DNA of 64,000 bases from Soonwooa sp032062245 (GTDB lineage Bacteria > Bacteroidota > Bacteroidia > Flavobacteriales > Weeksellaceae), in NCBI RefSeq assembly GCF_032062245.1, contig NZ_DAMBQF010000011.1, forward strand, positions 10,152-74,151. Reading direction: 5' to 3'. Shown one piece after another: positions 25,500 to 34,092 of the stretch. The notes below the pieces were generated by a model that worked only from the letters and a program-made list of their open reading frames with translations, ran no database searches and had not been told where the DNA came from. How positions within the stretch are numbered: position 1 is the stretch's first letter; each line of letters starts with the position of its first letter. The position numbers and the translations under genes were made by a program.

Positions 25500-27173
25500 T
25501 TATTGCGGTTTGTAACTGTCTTTAAGTGTCACCGTTCTGTTAAACACCAATTGCCCATCGGTAGATGTTTTATCTTTAATAAAGTAACCAATTCTTTGGA
25601 ACTGGAAATGATCTTCAGTTGTTGCATCTTTCAAACTTGGCTCTCCAAAACCATTTTGAACCTTCAAAGATTCTGGATTGATAAAGTTAAGGAAATCAAC
25701 ATCTTTCTCCGCATCAGGTTGCTCAACCGTAAACAATCTATCGTAGATATTCACTTTAATTGGTAACGCATGTTTTGCAGAAACCCAATGTAAAGTACCT
25801 TTTACTTTTCTTTGACTAGCTTCGGTTCCGCTTCCAGAACGGCTATCTTCGTCGTAAGTTGCAAAGATTGTTGTGATGTTACCATCAGCATCTTTCTCCA
25901 CGCGATTCGCTTTGATGATGTAAGCTGCTTTCAGACGAACTTCGTTACCTAGGCTTAATCTAAAGAATTTCTTTGGTGCTTCTTCCATAAAATCTTCACG
26001 CTCGATGTAGATTTCTCTTGAGAAAGGCACTTGACGTGTTCCAGCGTTTTCGTCTTCAGGATTATTTTCAGTTTCTAAAAACTCTTCTTTATCTTCAGGA
26101 TAGTTTTCTATCACCAATTTCACAGGATCAACAACCGCCATAACACGGGTTGCTACTTTGTTAAGATCTTCTCTAACGAAGAATTCTAACAACTGAATTT
26201 CGATAAGGTTTTCACGTTTTGCAACACCTACTCTATCAATAAAGTTACGAATCGCATTTGCTGTATAACCTTTTCTACGAAGTCCAGAAATAGTTGGCAT
26301 TCTTGGATCATCCCAACCAGTGGTAACGCCTTCTGCTACTAATCTTTGTAATTTACGTTTTGATGTAATCATGTATGACACATTCATACGTGCAAACTCA
26401 CGTTGTTTTGGTGCAACTTTAGAAGTATCATATACTTGATCCAAATACCATTCGTAAAGTGGACGGTGATTTTCGAATTCTAAAGAACATAACGAATGCG
26501 AAACTTGCTCTAGATAATCACTTTCACCATGTGCCCAATCGTACATTGGATAGATCTTCCAAGTATCTCCAGTACGGTGATGCGCACGTTTTAGGATACG
26601 ATACATAACAGGATCGCGCATGTTCATGTTAGGAGAATTCATATCGATTTTTGCACGAAGACTCATCGCGCCTTCTTCGAATTCGCCATTCTTCATACGC
26701 TCGAAAAGATCAAGACTTTCTTCAATTGGACGATTACGATAAGGTGATTCTACACCATCTTCGAAAGGTGTCTTTCTTTGCGCAGTAATATCTTCTGATG
26801 ATTGCTCATCAACATAAGCTTTCCCTTCTTTGATCAAAGTTACAGCCCAATCATACAATTGCTGGAAGTAGTCAGAAGCATAACGCTCTTCTGCCCAGTT
26901 AAATCCAAGCCACTTCACATCTTCTCTGATAGAATCTACGAATTCTTGCTCCTCCTTCTCTGGGTTGGTGTCATCAAATCTTAAATTAACTGGTGCTCCA
27001 TAACGCAATCCAAGACCAAAATTGATACAAATAGCTTTTGTATGACCAATATGAAGATAACCATTAGGCTCTGGCGGAAAACGGAATCTCAACTTGTCCT
27101 TTCCTAAACCATTAGCCAAATCATCTTCAATAATTTGCTCTAAAAAGTTAAGTGATTTTTTTTCTTCTTCCAT
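25500..27173 (-). CDS. glnS: glutaminyl-tRNA synthetase
   Basis: GlnRS charges tRNA-Gln directly with glutamine. The 557-residue class I enzyme has the HIGH motif in RFPPEPNGYLHIGHTKAIC (residues ~31-48), FDDTNPEKE, the catalytic-domain segment YPMYDWAHGESDYLEQVSHS, and a KMSKS-type loop seen as MITSKRKL. C-terminal anticodon-binding beta-barrels end at TVTLKDSYKPQ. GluRS is excluded by overall length and by the VSHSLCSLEFENHRPLYEW segment. Confidence 0.96.
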   Translation of the reverse strand: MEEEKKSLNFLEQIIEDDLANGLGKDKLRFRFPPEPNGYLHIGHTKAICINFGLGLRYGAPVNLRFDDTNPEKEEQEFVDSIREDVKWLGFNWAEERYASDYFQQLYDWAVTLIKEGKAYVDEQSSEDITAQRKTPFEDGVESPYRNRPIEESLDLFERMKNGEFEEGAMSLRAKIDMNSPNMNMRDPVMYRILKRAHHRTGDTWKIYPMYDWAHGESDYLEQVSHSLCSLEFENHRPLYEWYLDQVYDTSKVAPKQREFARMNVSYMITSKRKLQRLVAEGVTTGWDDPRMPTISGLRRKGYTANAIRNFIDRVGVAKRENLIEIQLLEFFVREDLNKVATRVMAVVDPVKLVIENYPEDKEEFLETENNPEDENAGTRQVPFSREIYIEREDFMEEAPKKFFRLSLGNEVRLKAAYIIKANRVEKDADGNITTIFATYDEDSRSGSGTEASQRKVKGTLHWVSAKHALPIKVNIYDRLFTVEQPDAEKDVDFLNFINPESLKVQNGFGEPSLKDATTEDHFQFQRIGYFIKDKTSTDGQLVFNRTVTLKDSYKPQ

Positions 27174-27193
27174 AAAGTTGTATAATGAGAAAG

Positions 27194-27201
27194 CAAATTT
27201 A
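27194..27201 (-). promoter_or_regulatory. putative -7 box of glnS
   Basis: TAAATTTG on the minus strand, 20 bp before the glnS ATG, fits TAnnTTTG; no clear -33 element is seen. Confidence 0.4.
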
Positions 27202-27371
27202 AGACTTTTAGTGATAAAACTTGCTATATCGATACTTCGATTGTATTTAGAATCGCTTAAAGTCCAATTCCTGATTTAATTTTAAATTAACATCTATTTA
27301 ATAATAAGCATAATAAATTAGGATAGATATTAATTTTATGTAAACTACTTAAAATTCAATTCAATTTTTAT

Positions 27372-27379
27372 TAATTTTG
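27372..27379 (+). promoter_or_regulatory. putative -7 box of the response regulator gene
   Basis: TAATTTTG lies 19 bp before the ATG at 27399. The -33 region is only AT-rich. Confidence 0.45.
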
Positions 27380-27398
27380 AGAAACATAAAATCTAAAA

Positions 27399-28076
27399 AT
27401 GAATCGTAAAAAAATCCTTTTGGTTGATGATGAACAGGACATTCTTGAAATGTTATCATACAACTTAGAAAAAGAAGGTTACCAAGTCCACACCGCGTCC
27501 AATGGGCAGGAAGGCATCTCCAAAGCAAAAGAAATCATCCCAGATCTTATACTTCTAGACGTAATGATGCCAGAAAAAGACGGCATCGAAACTTGTCAAG
27601 AAATGCGTCAAATAAAAGAATTACAAAAAACTTTAATCGTTTTCTTATCAGCAAGAAGTGAAGAATTTTCTCAACTTGCAGGTTACCAAGCTGGTGCCAA
27701 CGATTATATTATTAAAGTTATTAAACCAAAAGTTTTGGTATCAAAAGTGGCTGCGCTTCTTCAACTAGGTGCAAAAGCTAACGAAAATACCAATTATATC
27801 GAGCTTGGCGATTTAATCATCGATAAAGATAACTTCAAAGTAACGAAGGCTAACGAAGAGTTTTTACTTCCTAAAAAAGAGTTTGACCTTTTATTTTTAT
27901 TAGCTTCTAATACGGACAAAGTTTTTAAAAGAGAAGAAATTCTTGAGAAAGTTTGGGGTAACGACGTTATCGTGGGCGAACGTACAATTGATGTACACAT
28001 CCGAAGACTTCGCGAAAAGTTAGGTATCAACAGCATACAAACTCTAAAAGGAATTGGATATAAATTGGTTGTGTAG
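27399..28076 (+). CDS. OmpR/PhoB-type response regulator
   Basis: A 225-residue DNA-binding response regulator. The receiver domain (residues ~1-120) has LLVDDEQDI, the phospho-acceptor Asp in LLDVMMPEKDG, a switch Ser in VFLSARSEE, and the conserved Lys in YIIKVIKP. The winged-helix output domain ends with VGERTIDVHIRRLREKLG. It resembles flavobacterial RprY/PhoB regulators. Its kinase partner is downstream but separated by an intrinsic terminator (28111-28136). Confidence 0.93.
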   Translation: MNRKKILLVDDEQDILEMLSYNLEKEGYQVHTASNGQEGISKAKEIIPDLILLDVMMPEKDGIETCQEMRQIKELQKTLIVFLSARSEEFSQLAGYQAGANDYIIKVIKPKVLVSKVAALLQLGAKANENTNYIELGDLIIDKDNFKVTKANEEFLLPKKEFDLLFLLASNTDKVFKREEILEKVWGNDVIVGERTIDVHIRRLREKLGINSIQTLKGIGYKLVV

Positions 28077-28110
28077 ACAATTATTTTTATTAAAATGTAA
28101 ATAAGCTATA

Positions 28111-28136
28111 AGATTTTCTAACGAAAATCTTTTTTT
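28111..28136 (+). terminator. intrinsic terminator between response regulator and kinase
   Basis: AGATTTTC and GAAAATCT pair perfectly around TAAC, followed by six T residues. Confidence 0.8.
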
Positions 28137-28149
28137 ATAAATTTATCTC

Positions 28150-29211
28150 ATGTATTCTACTCCAAAAAGGAACTTCAAACTGAACTGGGTTTCGGCTTTA
28201 GCCTCATTTGTGTTGGTTGCCATAATCGGCACAGTTATTTCGATTTTTCAAGCTAAAACCCACGACCAATATTTCAAAACTAGAGATTTTAATATCTTCA
28301 TTGTTTTCACCTTGACTTTGGTGATGATTCTTAATTATTACATCCTCGAGTTTTTATTTAATTATAATAGTAAAAAACAAATTCGACGTATCAAAAAGAT
28401 ACTTCCAGACAACTTTATCCTCGATCATGAACCCGATCTTAGTTTGAAAGAATTCGGAGAACGTGTAACCTTGATGAGCACGCAAAACGACTTCGAAATG
28501 GATATGATGAAGGAAATGGAAAACTTCCGAAAAGAATATGTCGGGAACGTTTCTCATGAATTAAAAACGCCTTTATTCTCCATCCAAGGTTATGTGTCGA
28601 CTTTGCTAGACGGCGGTGTAGAAGATCTTAATATCCGAGACAAATATCTGCAACGCATCGATAGTTCTGTAGAGCGGCTTCTTAACATTGTTAAAGATTT
28701 GGATATGATTAACCGCTTCGAAGCTGGCCAAATTGAATTAAATCTTATCAGTTTTGACATCAACGAATTGGTGGAAGAAGTGTTCGATCTCCTTGATCTA
28801 GAAGCCAACAGACATCTTATGAAGCTTGAATTACAAAGTACTCAGAAAAAGCTATTGGTACACGCGGACAAAAATAAAATATCGCAAGTCTTTACCAACC
28901 TTGTCTCTAACGCTATAAAATATGCAAACCGCGAAGGCGCAAGAATTATTGTAACGACCAAAGAGGAAGCCAAATTTATCTCTATCACCGTGGAAGACAA
29001 TGGGATGGGAATAAAACCAGAAAATCTTACAAGGATTTTTGAACGTTTCTATCGTGTCGAAGCCAGCCGTAATCGTAAAGATGGCGGATCTGGACTTGGA
29101 CTAGCAATTGTGAAACACATCTTGGAAGCACATCACCAGAACATTACTGTAGAAAGCGCTTATCTTAGTGGAACAAAATTTAAATTTAGATTAGAAAAAT
29201 CTTCTTTGTAA
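28150..29211 (+). CDS. sensor histidine kinase (PhoR-like)
   Basis: A 353-residue membrane kinase with two transmembrane helices (residues ~14-36 and ~50-75) and only a short periplasmic loop. The HisKA box is YVGNVSHELKTPLFSIQGY (phospho-His ~140), and the ATPase boxes follow: N-box FTNLVSNAIKY, G1 VEDNGMGIKPE, F-box FERFYR, and G2 GGSGLGLAIVKH. No PAS domain is evident, so the signal may be sensed in the membrane or through another protein. It presumably phosphorylates the regulator encoded upstream. Confidence 0.93.
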   Translation: MYSTPKRNFKLNWVSALASFVLVAIIGTVISIFQAKTHDQYFKTRDFNIFIVFTLTLVMILNYYILEFLFNYNSKKQIRRIKKILPDNFILDHEPDLSLKEFGERVTLMSTQNDFEMDMMKEMENFRKEYVGNVSHELKTPLFSIQGYVSTLLDGGVEDLNIRDKYLQRIDSSVERLLNIVKDLDMINRFEAGQIELNLISFDINELVEEVFDLLDLEANRHLMKLELQSTQKKLLVHADKNKISQVFTNLVSNAIKYANREGARIIVTTKEEAKFISITVEDNGMGIKPENLTRIFERFYRVEASRNRKDGGSGLGLAIVKHILEAHHQNITVESAYLSGTKFKFRLEKSSL

Positions 29212-29263
29212 TATCAAAAAAAATATTAGTTTTAGAGCAGAAATACTTGCAAAAATTTGAAGG

Positions 29264-29336
29264 TTGAGAAGGGCTAAAATTTAATAAAATATTTTATTAA
29301 AAAAAGTATTTTTTTTGGCTTTTATCCTTTCTCAAT
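29264..29336. repeat. long imperfect inverted repeat with nested palindrome
   Basis: TTGAGAAGGGCTAAAA (29264-29279) pairs at 15 of 16 positions (one G-U) with TTTTATCCTTTCTCAA (~29321-29336). The space between contains a perfect 22-bp AT palindrome (29280-29301). It precedes the -7 box of the next gene by a few bases. Confidence 0.5.
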
Positions 29337-29341
29337 TGTCA

Positions 29342-29349
29342 TATATTTG
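29342..29349 (+). promoter_or_regulatory. putative -7 box of the pRiA4b ORF-3-like gene
   Basis: TATATTTG fits TAnnTTTG and lies 41 bp before the ATG at 29391. Confidence 0.5.
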
Positions 29350-29390
29350 CAGCAAAATAATTGTAAAAGTAGATTTTAGAAGAGAAAAAA

Positions 29391-29972
29391 ATGGTTTACA
29401 AGATAAGAGTTATTTTAGATGCAAAAGAGAGCATCTTTAGAGACATCGAGATCAAGGACAAACAAACTTTATGGAATTTGCACTTAGGAATCAAAAGTGC
29501 TTTCAGTCTTTCGGGGGAAGAACTTTCTAGCTTTTATTTTTCTGATGAAGAGTGGTCCGAAGGTAGAGCCGTACCATTGGAAGATATGAGCGAAGAAGGC
29601 GATGGCGAGATTATGTCTGACGTGTATGTCAACGAAGGATTCACACAAAAAGGTGACAAGATGAGATTCCAATACGGATTCTTAGATCTTTGGGAATTTT
29701 TCTGTGAATTGATTGACGTTACCGAAGAAAAACCTGCTGTTAATTACCCAATTACTGTGTACAGATTCGGAAATGTTCCTTTAAAAGCACCTAGCAAAAA
29801 TGGCGTTTCTGGAGGATCTTCAAAAAAATCTGCAATACCTTTTATGGATGATGATTTTGGGTTCGAAGATGATTTCAAATCAGCTAACTTCGATGACGCA
29901 GACGAATTCGGAGATGATGACGAGGAAGAAGAAGGATACAATGACGATATCTTCGAAGATGACGAAGATTAA
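29391..29972 (+). CDS. plasmid pRiA4b ORF-3-like protein
   Basis: A 193-residue protein of the pRiA4b ORF-3 (IS1096 passenger-like) family, recognised from VYKIRVILDAKESIFRDIEI, LWNLHLGIKSAFSL, FYFSDEEWSEGR, and FQYGFLDLWEFFCELIDVTEE. Family members outside mobile elements are common chromosomal genes of unknown function. The C-terminal ~45 residues are extremely acidic (DDDFGFEDDFKSANFDDADE and following). No IS ends are visible, so it is not part of an element here. A terminator follows at 29994-30020. Confidence 0.8.
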   Translation: MVYKIRVILDAKESIFRDIEIKDKQTLWNLHLGIKSAFSLSGEELSSFYFSDEEWSEGRAVPLEDMSEEGDGEIMSDVYVNEGFTQKGDKMRFQYGFLDLWEFFCELIDVTEEKPAVNYPITVYRFGNVPLKAPSKNGVSGGSSKKSAIPFMDDDFGFEDDFKSANFDDADEFGDDDEEEEGYNDDIFEDDED

Positions 29973-29993
29973 TCAAAAATCGAAATAAATAAT

Positions 29994-30020
29994 TAGCCTG
30001 ATGTTGAGTCAGGCTTTTTT
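29994..30020 (+). terminator. intrinsic terminator after the pRiA4b ORF-3-like gene
   Basis: AGCCTGA and TCAGGCT pair around a 7-nt loop, followed by a T-run. Confidence 0.8.
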
Positions 30021-30028
30021 ATTTTGTT

Positions 30029-30036
30029 TATTTTTG
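30029..30036 (+). promoter_or_regulatory. putative -7 box of the GH13 gene
   Basis: TATTTTTG lies 17 bp before the ATG at 30053. Confidence 0.45.
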
Positions 30037-30052
30037 AATAAATAAAAATTTA

Positions 30053-31402
30053 ATGAAGAAGATTTTATTGCTTGGTATTGCCTTATCAGCAATTGCTTGC
30101 ACAACTCAAACCAAAACAAAAACACAGATGACACAACCCCAAGAGTGGAAACATACAACCAATATCTACGAAATCAACACGCGACAATATTCGAAGGAAG
30201 GGACTTTCAAAGCGGTTGAAAAAGATCTTCCACGACTAAAAGCGATGGGTGTTAAAACCATTTGGTTTATGCCGATTACGCCAATCGCTCAACAGAACAA
30301 AAAAGGGACTCTTGGTAGTCCTTATGCAGCGCAAGATTATACAAGTATTAATCCTGAGTTTGGGACTTTACAAGATTTCAAAGATGTGGTTAACAAAGCG
30401 CATAGTTTGGGATTAAATGTCATTATCGATTGGGTGGCAAATCACACAGGTTGGGATCACGTTTGGACCAAATCTAATCCTGATTTTTATCTAAAAGATC
30501 CTGACGGAAAATTCCATATTGCGGAAGGTATGGACGATATTATCGAACTCGATTTTAAAAATCCAAACATGCGTCAAGCGATGATCGACGCGATGAAATA
30601 TTGGGTTAAAGAAACCAATATTGATGGATTCCGTTGCGACCTTGCTAGTTGGGTAGAAGTTGACTTTTGGCAACAAGCACGTCCTGAAGTTGAAAAATTA
30701 AAACCACTTTTTTGGTTGGGCGAATTTGATGAGTTGGACACACCAGAATACGGAAAAGTCTTTGACGCCAGCTATTCTTGGAAGTGGATGCATCTAACTA
30801 AAGATTATTATCAGAAAAAATTACCACTTCAGGATCTTAAAAACTTACTGCAACAATATTCTAACATTGGCGACAATTCGATGCGCGCGTGGTTCACGAC
30901 CAATCATGATGAAAATACTTGGAATGGTACCGAATACGAAAAATATGGCGACCTTGCTCCTGCCCTTGCTGTTTTTTCAGCAACTTGGAATGGCGTTCCG
31001 TTGTTGTACAACGGGCAAGAATTACCTTTAAAAACAAAACGTCTTGAGTTTTTCGAAAAAGATACAATCCCATGGACTGGGCAAAACGCTTTGAATGATT
31101 TTTATAAAACTTTGTTAAATTTAAAATCAGAAAATCCTGCGCTTCGCGGTGGCGATTCCAATGTTACAACCTACTGGATCGAGACTTCCGCTAACGACAA
31201 AATCCTTGCCTATCAACGCAAGAATGACAATCGTGAAGTTTTGGTTTTACTAAATATGTCGGCTGATAATGTAGAGTTTAATATCCAAGGGAAAGAAGTT
31301 GAAGGCCAGTACAAAAATGTCTTTACACAATCGCCACAAGCCTTAATGGATGGTAGCCTACTTGCATTAAAAGCTTATGATTACTTGGTTTTTGAAAAAT
31401 AA
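30053..31402 (+). CDS. GH13 alpha-amylase family lipoprotein
   Basis: A 449-residue glycoside hydrolase of family 13, exported as a lipoprotein (MKKILLLGIALSAIAC). The (beta/alpha)8 barrel shows VIDWVANHTGWDHVW (region I), catalytic nucleophile Asp in DGFRCDLASWV (~196), acid/base Glu in LFWLGEFDELD (~223), and transition-state Asp in FTTNHDENTW (~284). A short C-terminal beta domain follows. All three catalytic acids are present, so it is likely active on alpha-glucans or maltodextrins. Surface location fits polysaccharide use, but no SusCD pair is nearby. Confidence 0.9.
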   Translation: MKKILLLGIALSAIACTTQTKTKTQMTQPQEWKHTTNIYEINTRQYSKEGTFKAVEKDLPRLKAMGVKTIWFMPITPIAQQNKKGTLGSPYAAQDYTSINPEFGTLQDFKDVVNKAHSLGLNVIIDWVANHTGWDHVWTKSNPDFYLKDPDGKFHIAEGMDDIIELDFKNPNMRQAMIDAMKYWVKETNIDGFRCDLASWVEVDFWQQARPEVEKLKPLFWLGEFDELDTPEYGKVFDASYSWKWMHLTKDYYQKKLPLQDLKNLLQQYSNIGDNSMRAWFTTNHDENTWNGTEYEKYGDLAPALAVFSATWNGVPLLYNGQELPLKTKRLEFFEKDTIPWTGQNALNDFYKTLLNLKSENPALRGGDSNVTTYWIETSANDKILAYQRKNDNREVLVLLNMSADNVEFNIQGKEVEGQYKNVFTQSPQALMDGSLLALKAYDYLVFEK

Positions 31403-31408
31403 TTTTAT

Positions 31409-31705
31409 TTAAATCACATTTAAAAATAAAAAAGGAGCGTTGATTGTAACGTTCCTTTTTGGTTTATAAAAATTATAAATTTTCGATGCTATCGAAATAG
31501 ACTTTTCACCTTTTAAGTTTTCTAACTCATTACCATAATTAAAATATTGAAACATCAGTTGCGGCAAACAAAGTTCGAAATTTGGATTATCAGTTTTAGC
31601 ATCGAATTCCATATCGCCAATATTTGCAGGATATTTTGAAAGCACTTTTTCACTTTGGCAGCTAAAAAGTAGCGGAATCAAAAATAGAAATAAGCTTTTC
31701 TTCAT
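31409..31705 (-). CDS. small lipoprotein, probably truncated
   Basis: A 98-residue protein with a clear lipoprotein signal (KKSLFLFLIPLLFSC). The mature part, with ANIGDMEFDAKTDNPNFELC, looks like the beginning of a longer flavobacterial lipoprotein family (IGDIxFDPxxDDPNFxxC) that I recall as about twice this size. The last ~17 codons run through the bidirectional terminator at 31428-31460, as expected if the original 3' part was lost. Function unknown. Confidence 0.5.
   Translation of the reverse strand: MKKSLFLFLIPLLFSCQSEKVLSKYPANIGDMEFDAKTDNPNFELCLPQLMFQYFNYGNELENLKGEKSISIASKIYNFYKPKRNVTINAPFLFLNVI
31428..31460. terminator. bidirectional terminator after the GH13 gene
   Basis: GGAGCGTT and AACGTTCC pair (one G-T) around GATTGT, flanked by an A-run on the left and a T-run on the right. 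It overlaps the 3' end of the leftward ORF. Confidence 0.8.
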
Positions 31706-31725
31706 TTAATTTAAAAAATAAAAAA

Positions 31726-32682
31726 TTATCGCGTCAACTTGTTAAGGTCGATGAGAAGATAATTGATATTTTGGTTAATCGTTCTGGTTGCCGATTGCAT
31801 TTGGTTAAGCATCGCCGCACGATTGTTAAGTGCCTCGTTGTCGTACTTTCCGCCATCATTAAAGATCGGAGAAGCATTGGCCGCATCCACATCACCCTCG
31901 AATTGATACATAATCCAGCGTTGCTTCATATTCTGTATAATCGAGTGTTCATTAAGATTCGAAAATTTTTTCTCAGTATACATATACCAAATAAAAGGAG
32001 GAAAATTTCGCGACTGTAGTTTCTCTTGCCAAATATCACGAAGGATATTTCGAGCATGGATAAACTCGACTTTCTTACCTTTCGGATTGAGTAGAGCAAG
32101 ACCAAAACCTGCACCAATAAGACCGCCACCAATATCAATAGCTTTGTCCCAACCATCACTTTTTACAAATCCACCAGCTAAAGAACCAAGCGCTCCAACA
32201 GCGATAGAATAGACTATCATTTTGTTATTTTTCTTGCTATTAAGACTACTCACATAATTTGCCATTTGTGCAACGCGTTCGCCTTCGCAGTCAAATTCGG
32301 CAGCAACAGCATCTACTTCACCTAGCGCTAATGTAATTTTGCCATCTATTTTATCCTTAATTTTCATGATTTTAAGTTGTGACTCGATGCTTGTATCTTT
32401 TTTTAATTCTAAAATTTTTTCAACATCATCAAGTGAGTTTAAGGCATTAAGAATCAAAATACTTTGTTGGTTAAAAACGGATCTAAGATGTTGTTTTTCA
32501 TTAAGTAACGAATCCGAATTAACATGAAGATTAACCTTCTCGTAGTCATAATTGGTTGGCGCTTTGCAATAACTATCGCGAAGGATAATGATATTGGCGT
32601 TAATATTTTTAGTCTTTTGCGTTGTACAAGAGTTAAGCCCAACAATGACAAAAGCTAGTAATAATGCGTAGTTTTTCATCAT
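31726..32682 (-). CDS. hypothetical lipoprotein with glycine-rich segment
   Basis: A 318-residue protein, not recognised. MMKNYALLLAFVIVGLNSC gives a lipobox. I choose ATG 32682 rather than the ATG at 32754, because the longer form would bury the signal peptide. A glycine-rich hydrophobic stretch (VGALGSLAGGFV, then IGGGLIGAGFGLALL, residues ~165-205) could insert in a membrane. The rest is polar and helical, ending INYLLIDLNKLTR. It lies 20 bp downstream of nothing conserved and upstream of the small truncated lipoprotein, so no role can be inferred. Confidence 0.7.
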   Translation of the reverse strand: MMKNYALLLAFVIVGLNSCTTQKTKNINANIIILRDSYCKAPTNYDYEKVNLHVNSDSLLNEKQHLRSVFNQQSILILNALNSLDDVEKILELKKDTSIESQLKIMKIKDKIDGKITLALGEVDAVAAEFDCEGERVAQMANYVSSLNSKKNNKMIVYSIAVGALGSLAGGFVKSDGWDKAIDIGGGLIGAGFGLALLNPKGKKVEFIHARNILRDIWQEKLQSRNFPPFIWYMYTEKKFSNLNEHSIIQNMKQRWIMYQFEGDVDAANASPIFNDGGKYDNEALNNRAAMLNQMQSATRTINQNINYLLIDLNKLTR

Positions 32683-32765
32683 AAATGTATTCTTACACAA
32701 ATTATAAAAAGATTTTGAATTTGTATTAAAAAAAATACTAATTTTAAATATCAAAAATAAGTGTT

Positions 32766-33131
32766 ATGGGAAATATTATCGTAGGGCTTATGTCTCAACA
32801 AAATGATTATCAAAATCTTAGATTTGAGTTAGAGGAATCAGGATTTCGAGATTCCGATTACATTATTTATCGTAATAATGGAGAAAACGACAGTTTTTGG
32901 GCAAGTATCTCTGCTAACAATGACCAACAGAAAAACAAAGGCGAAGAAATTTTAAAAAAATTAGATGCAAAAAAATCTTACTATTTTAAAAATGTTGATA
33001 TCGAAGATGCAAAATCTTTCGATGCGTTAAAAAAAGAAATTGGCATTCGCGCAAAATCAGAAATTCATCCAAGTCCTGATATCAGGCACAGAACACCTCA
33101 TTATGGATTAAATTCTGAAATTAAATTTTAA
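32766..33131 (+). CDS. hypothetical protein, stress-protein-like fold
   Basis: A 121-residue soluble protein. The N-terminal MGNIIVGLMSQQNDYQNL and the alternation of short strands and helices are reminiscent of YflT-type general-stress domains, but the match is weak. The C-terminus (SEIHPSPDIRHRTPHYG) is rich in His and Pro. Divergent from the lipoprotein gene at 32682 across 83 bp. Confidence 0.6.
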   Translation: MGNIIVGLMSQQNDYQNLRFELEESGFRDSDYIIYRNNGENDSFWASISANNDQQKNKGEEILKKLDAKKSYYFKNVDIEDAKSFDALKKEIGIRAKSEIHPSPDIRHRTPHYGLNSEIKF

Positions 33132-33140
33132 AACATAAAA

Positions 33141-33166
33141 AAAGCTGCTTAACAAAAGGCAGCTTT
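33141..33166. terminator. bidirectional terminator
   Basis: AAAGCTGC and GCAGCTTT form an 8-bp stem; the A-run on the left gives a strong T-run for the leftward pirin gene. Confidence 0.75.
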
Positions 33167-33186
33167 CTATTTTTCATTTTTAAAAA

Positions 33187-34074
33187 TTATTTAAGAGAAG
33201 TCGCTGGTAAAGGCACAAATTCGGTCTCACCAGGAACTTTGGGAAATTTTTGATCCTTCCAATCATGCTTAGCTTGTTCGATTAATTCTTTACTAGAGCT
33301 CACAAAATTCCAGTGGATGTAACGTTCTTCAGGAAAAGCTTCACCACCAAAAATATAAACTGTGGTATTTGCAGCCATTTCGAAAGAGCATAATTTGGTA
33401 TCTTTCGCAATCAAAATCTGTTTTGAATCATAAGCATTTCCGTCATTTTTAATTTGACCTTCCAAAATATAAAGCGCGCTTTCACCATAAAGATGCTCAC
33501 CGATATTTACCGTTTTAGACTCATCAGAATCGTTGATAATTTCAATAAAATAAAGCGGAGTATGCACTGGCACAGGCGATTCTTTACCAAAAGCTTTACC
33601 TGCAATTAATTTTATTTTAAGACCATCTTCTTCCCAAGCAGGGATATCTTTAGCTTCGATGTGATGGAAAGTCGGCTCAGACTCTTCCAAATGTTTTGGC
33701 AAGGCAACCCAAATCTGTAAACCATGTAATTTTTTATCAGTATGACGAAGATTCTCGGGTGTTCTCTCAGAATGCGCAACACCTTTACCAGCCGTCATCC
33801 AGTTAACCGCTCCGGGCTGAATCTCAACTGCCGAACCAATGCTGTCACGATGAAAAATCGCACCTTCAAAAAGATAAGTTAATGTGGACAAGCCAATATG
33901 CGGATGCGGCGGAACATCTATATTCTGATAATCTTTAAGCTCTGCAGGTCCCATGTGATCGATAAAAACAAATGGTCCAACGGATCTTTTTTCAATAAAA
34001 GGTAAAAGTCGTCCAACCATAAAATTTCCGATATCTGCGGCACGTTCTGGGATGATGATTCCAATATTTGACAT
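33187..34074 (-). CDS. pirin family protein
   Basis: A 295-residue bicupin pirin. The N-terminal domain has the metal ligands in VPPHPHIGLSTLTYLFEG (two His) and GVAHSERTPE (His and Glu), the full quercetinase/pirin set, plus GPFVFIDHMGPAE. The C-terminal domain (residues ~180-295) ends TEFVPLPATSL. Some bacterial pirins act as quercetin 2,3-dioxygenases; others are regulators. Function here is open. It is the only gene between its terminator and the broken GNAT gene. Confidence 0.9.
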   Translation of the reverse strand: MSNIGIIIPERAADIGNFMVGRLLPFIEKRSVGPFVFIDHMGPAELKDYQNIDVPPHPHIGLSTLTYLFEGAIFHRDSIGSAVEIQPGAVNWMTAGKGVAHSERTPENLRHTDKKLHGLQIWVALPKHLEESEPTFHHIEAKDIPAWEEDGLKIKLIAGKAFGKESPVPVHTPLYFIEIINDSDESKTVNIGEHLYGESALYILEGQIKNDGNAYDSKQILIAKDTKLCSFEMAANTTVYIFGGEAFPEERYIHWNFVSSSKELIEQAKHDWKDQKFPKVPGETEFVPLPATSLK

Positions 34075-34092
34075 ATTATTTTTTATTTAAAT

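Noticed and set aside
29391..29972. pRiA4b ORF-3-like gene as evidence of an insertion sequence or plasmid
   Set aside because: No transposase, terminal inverted repeats or target duplication nearby; the family is common on chromosomes.
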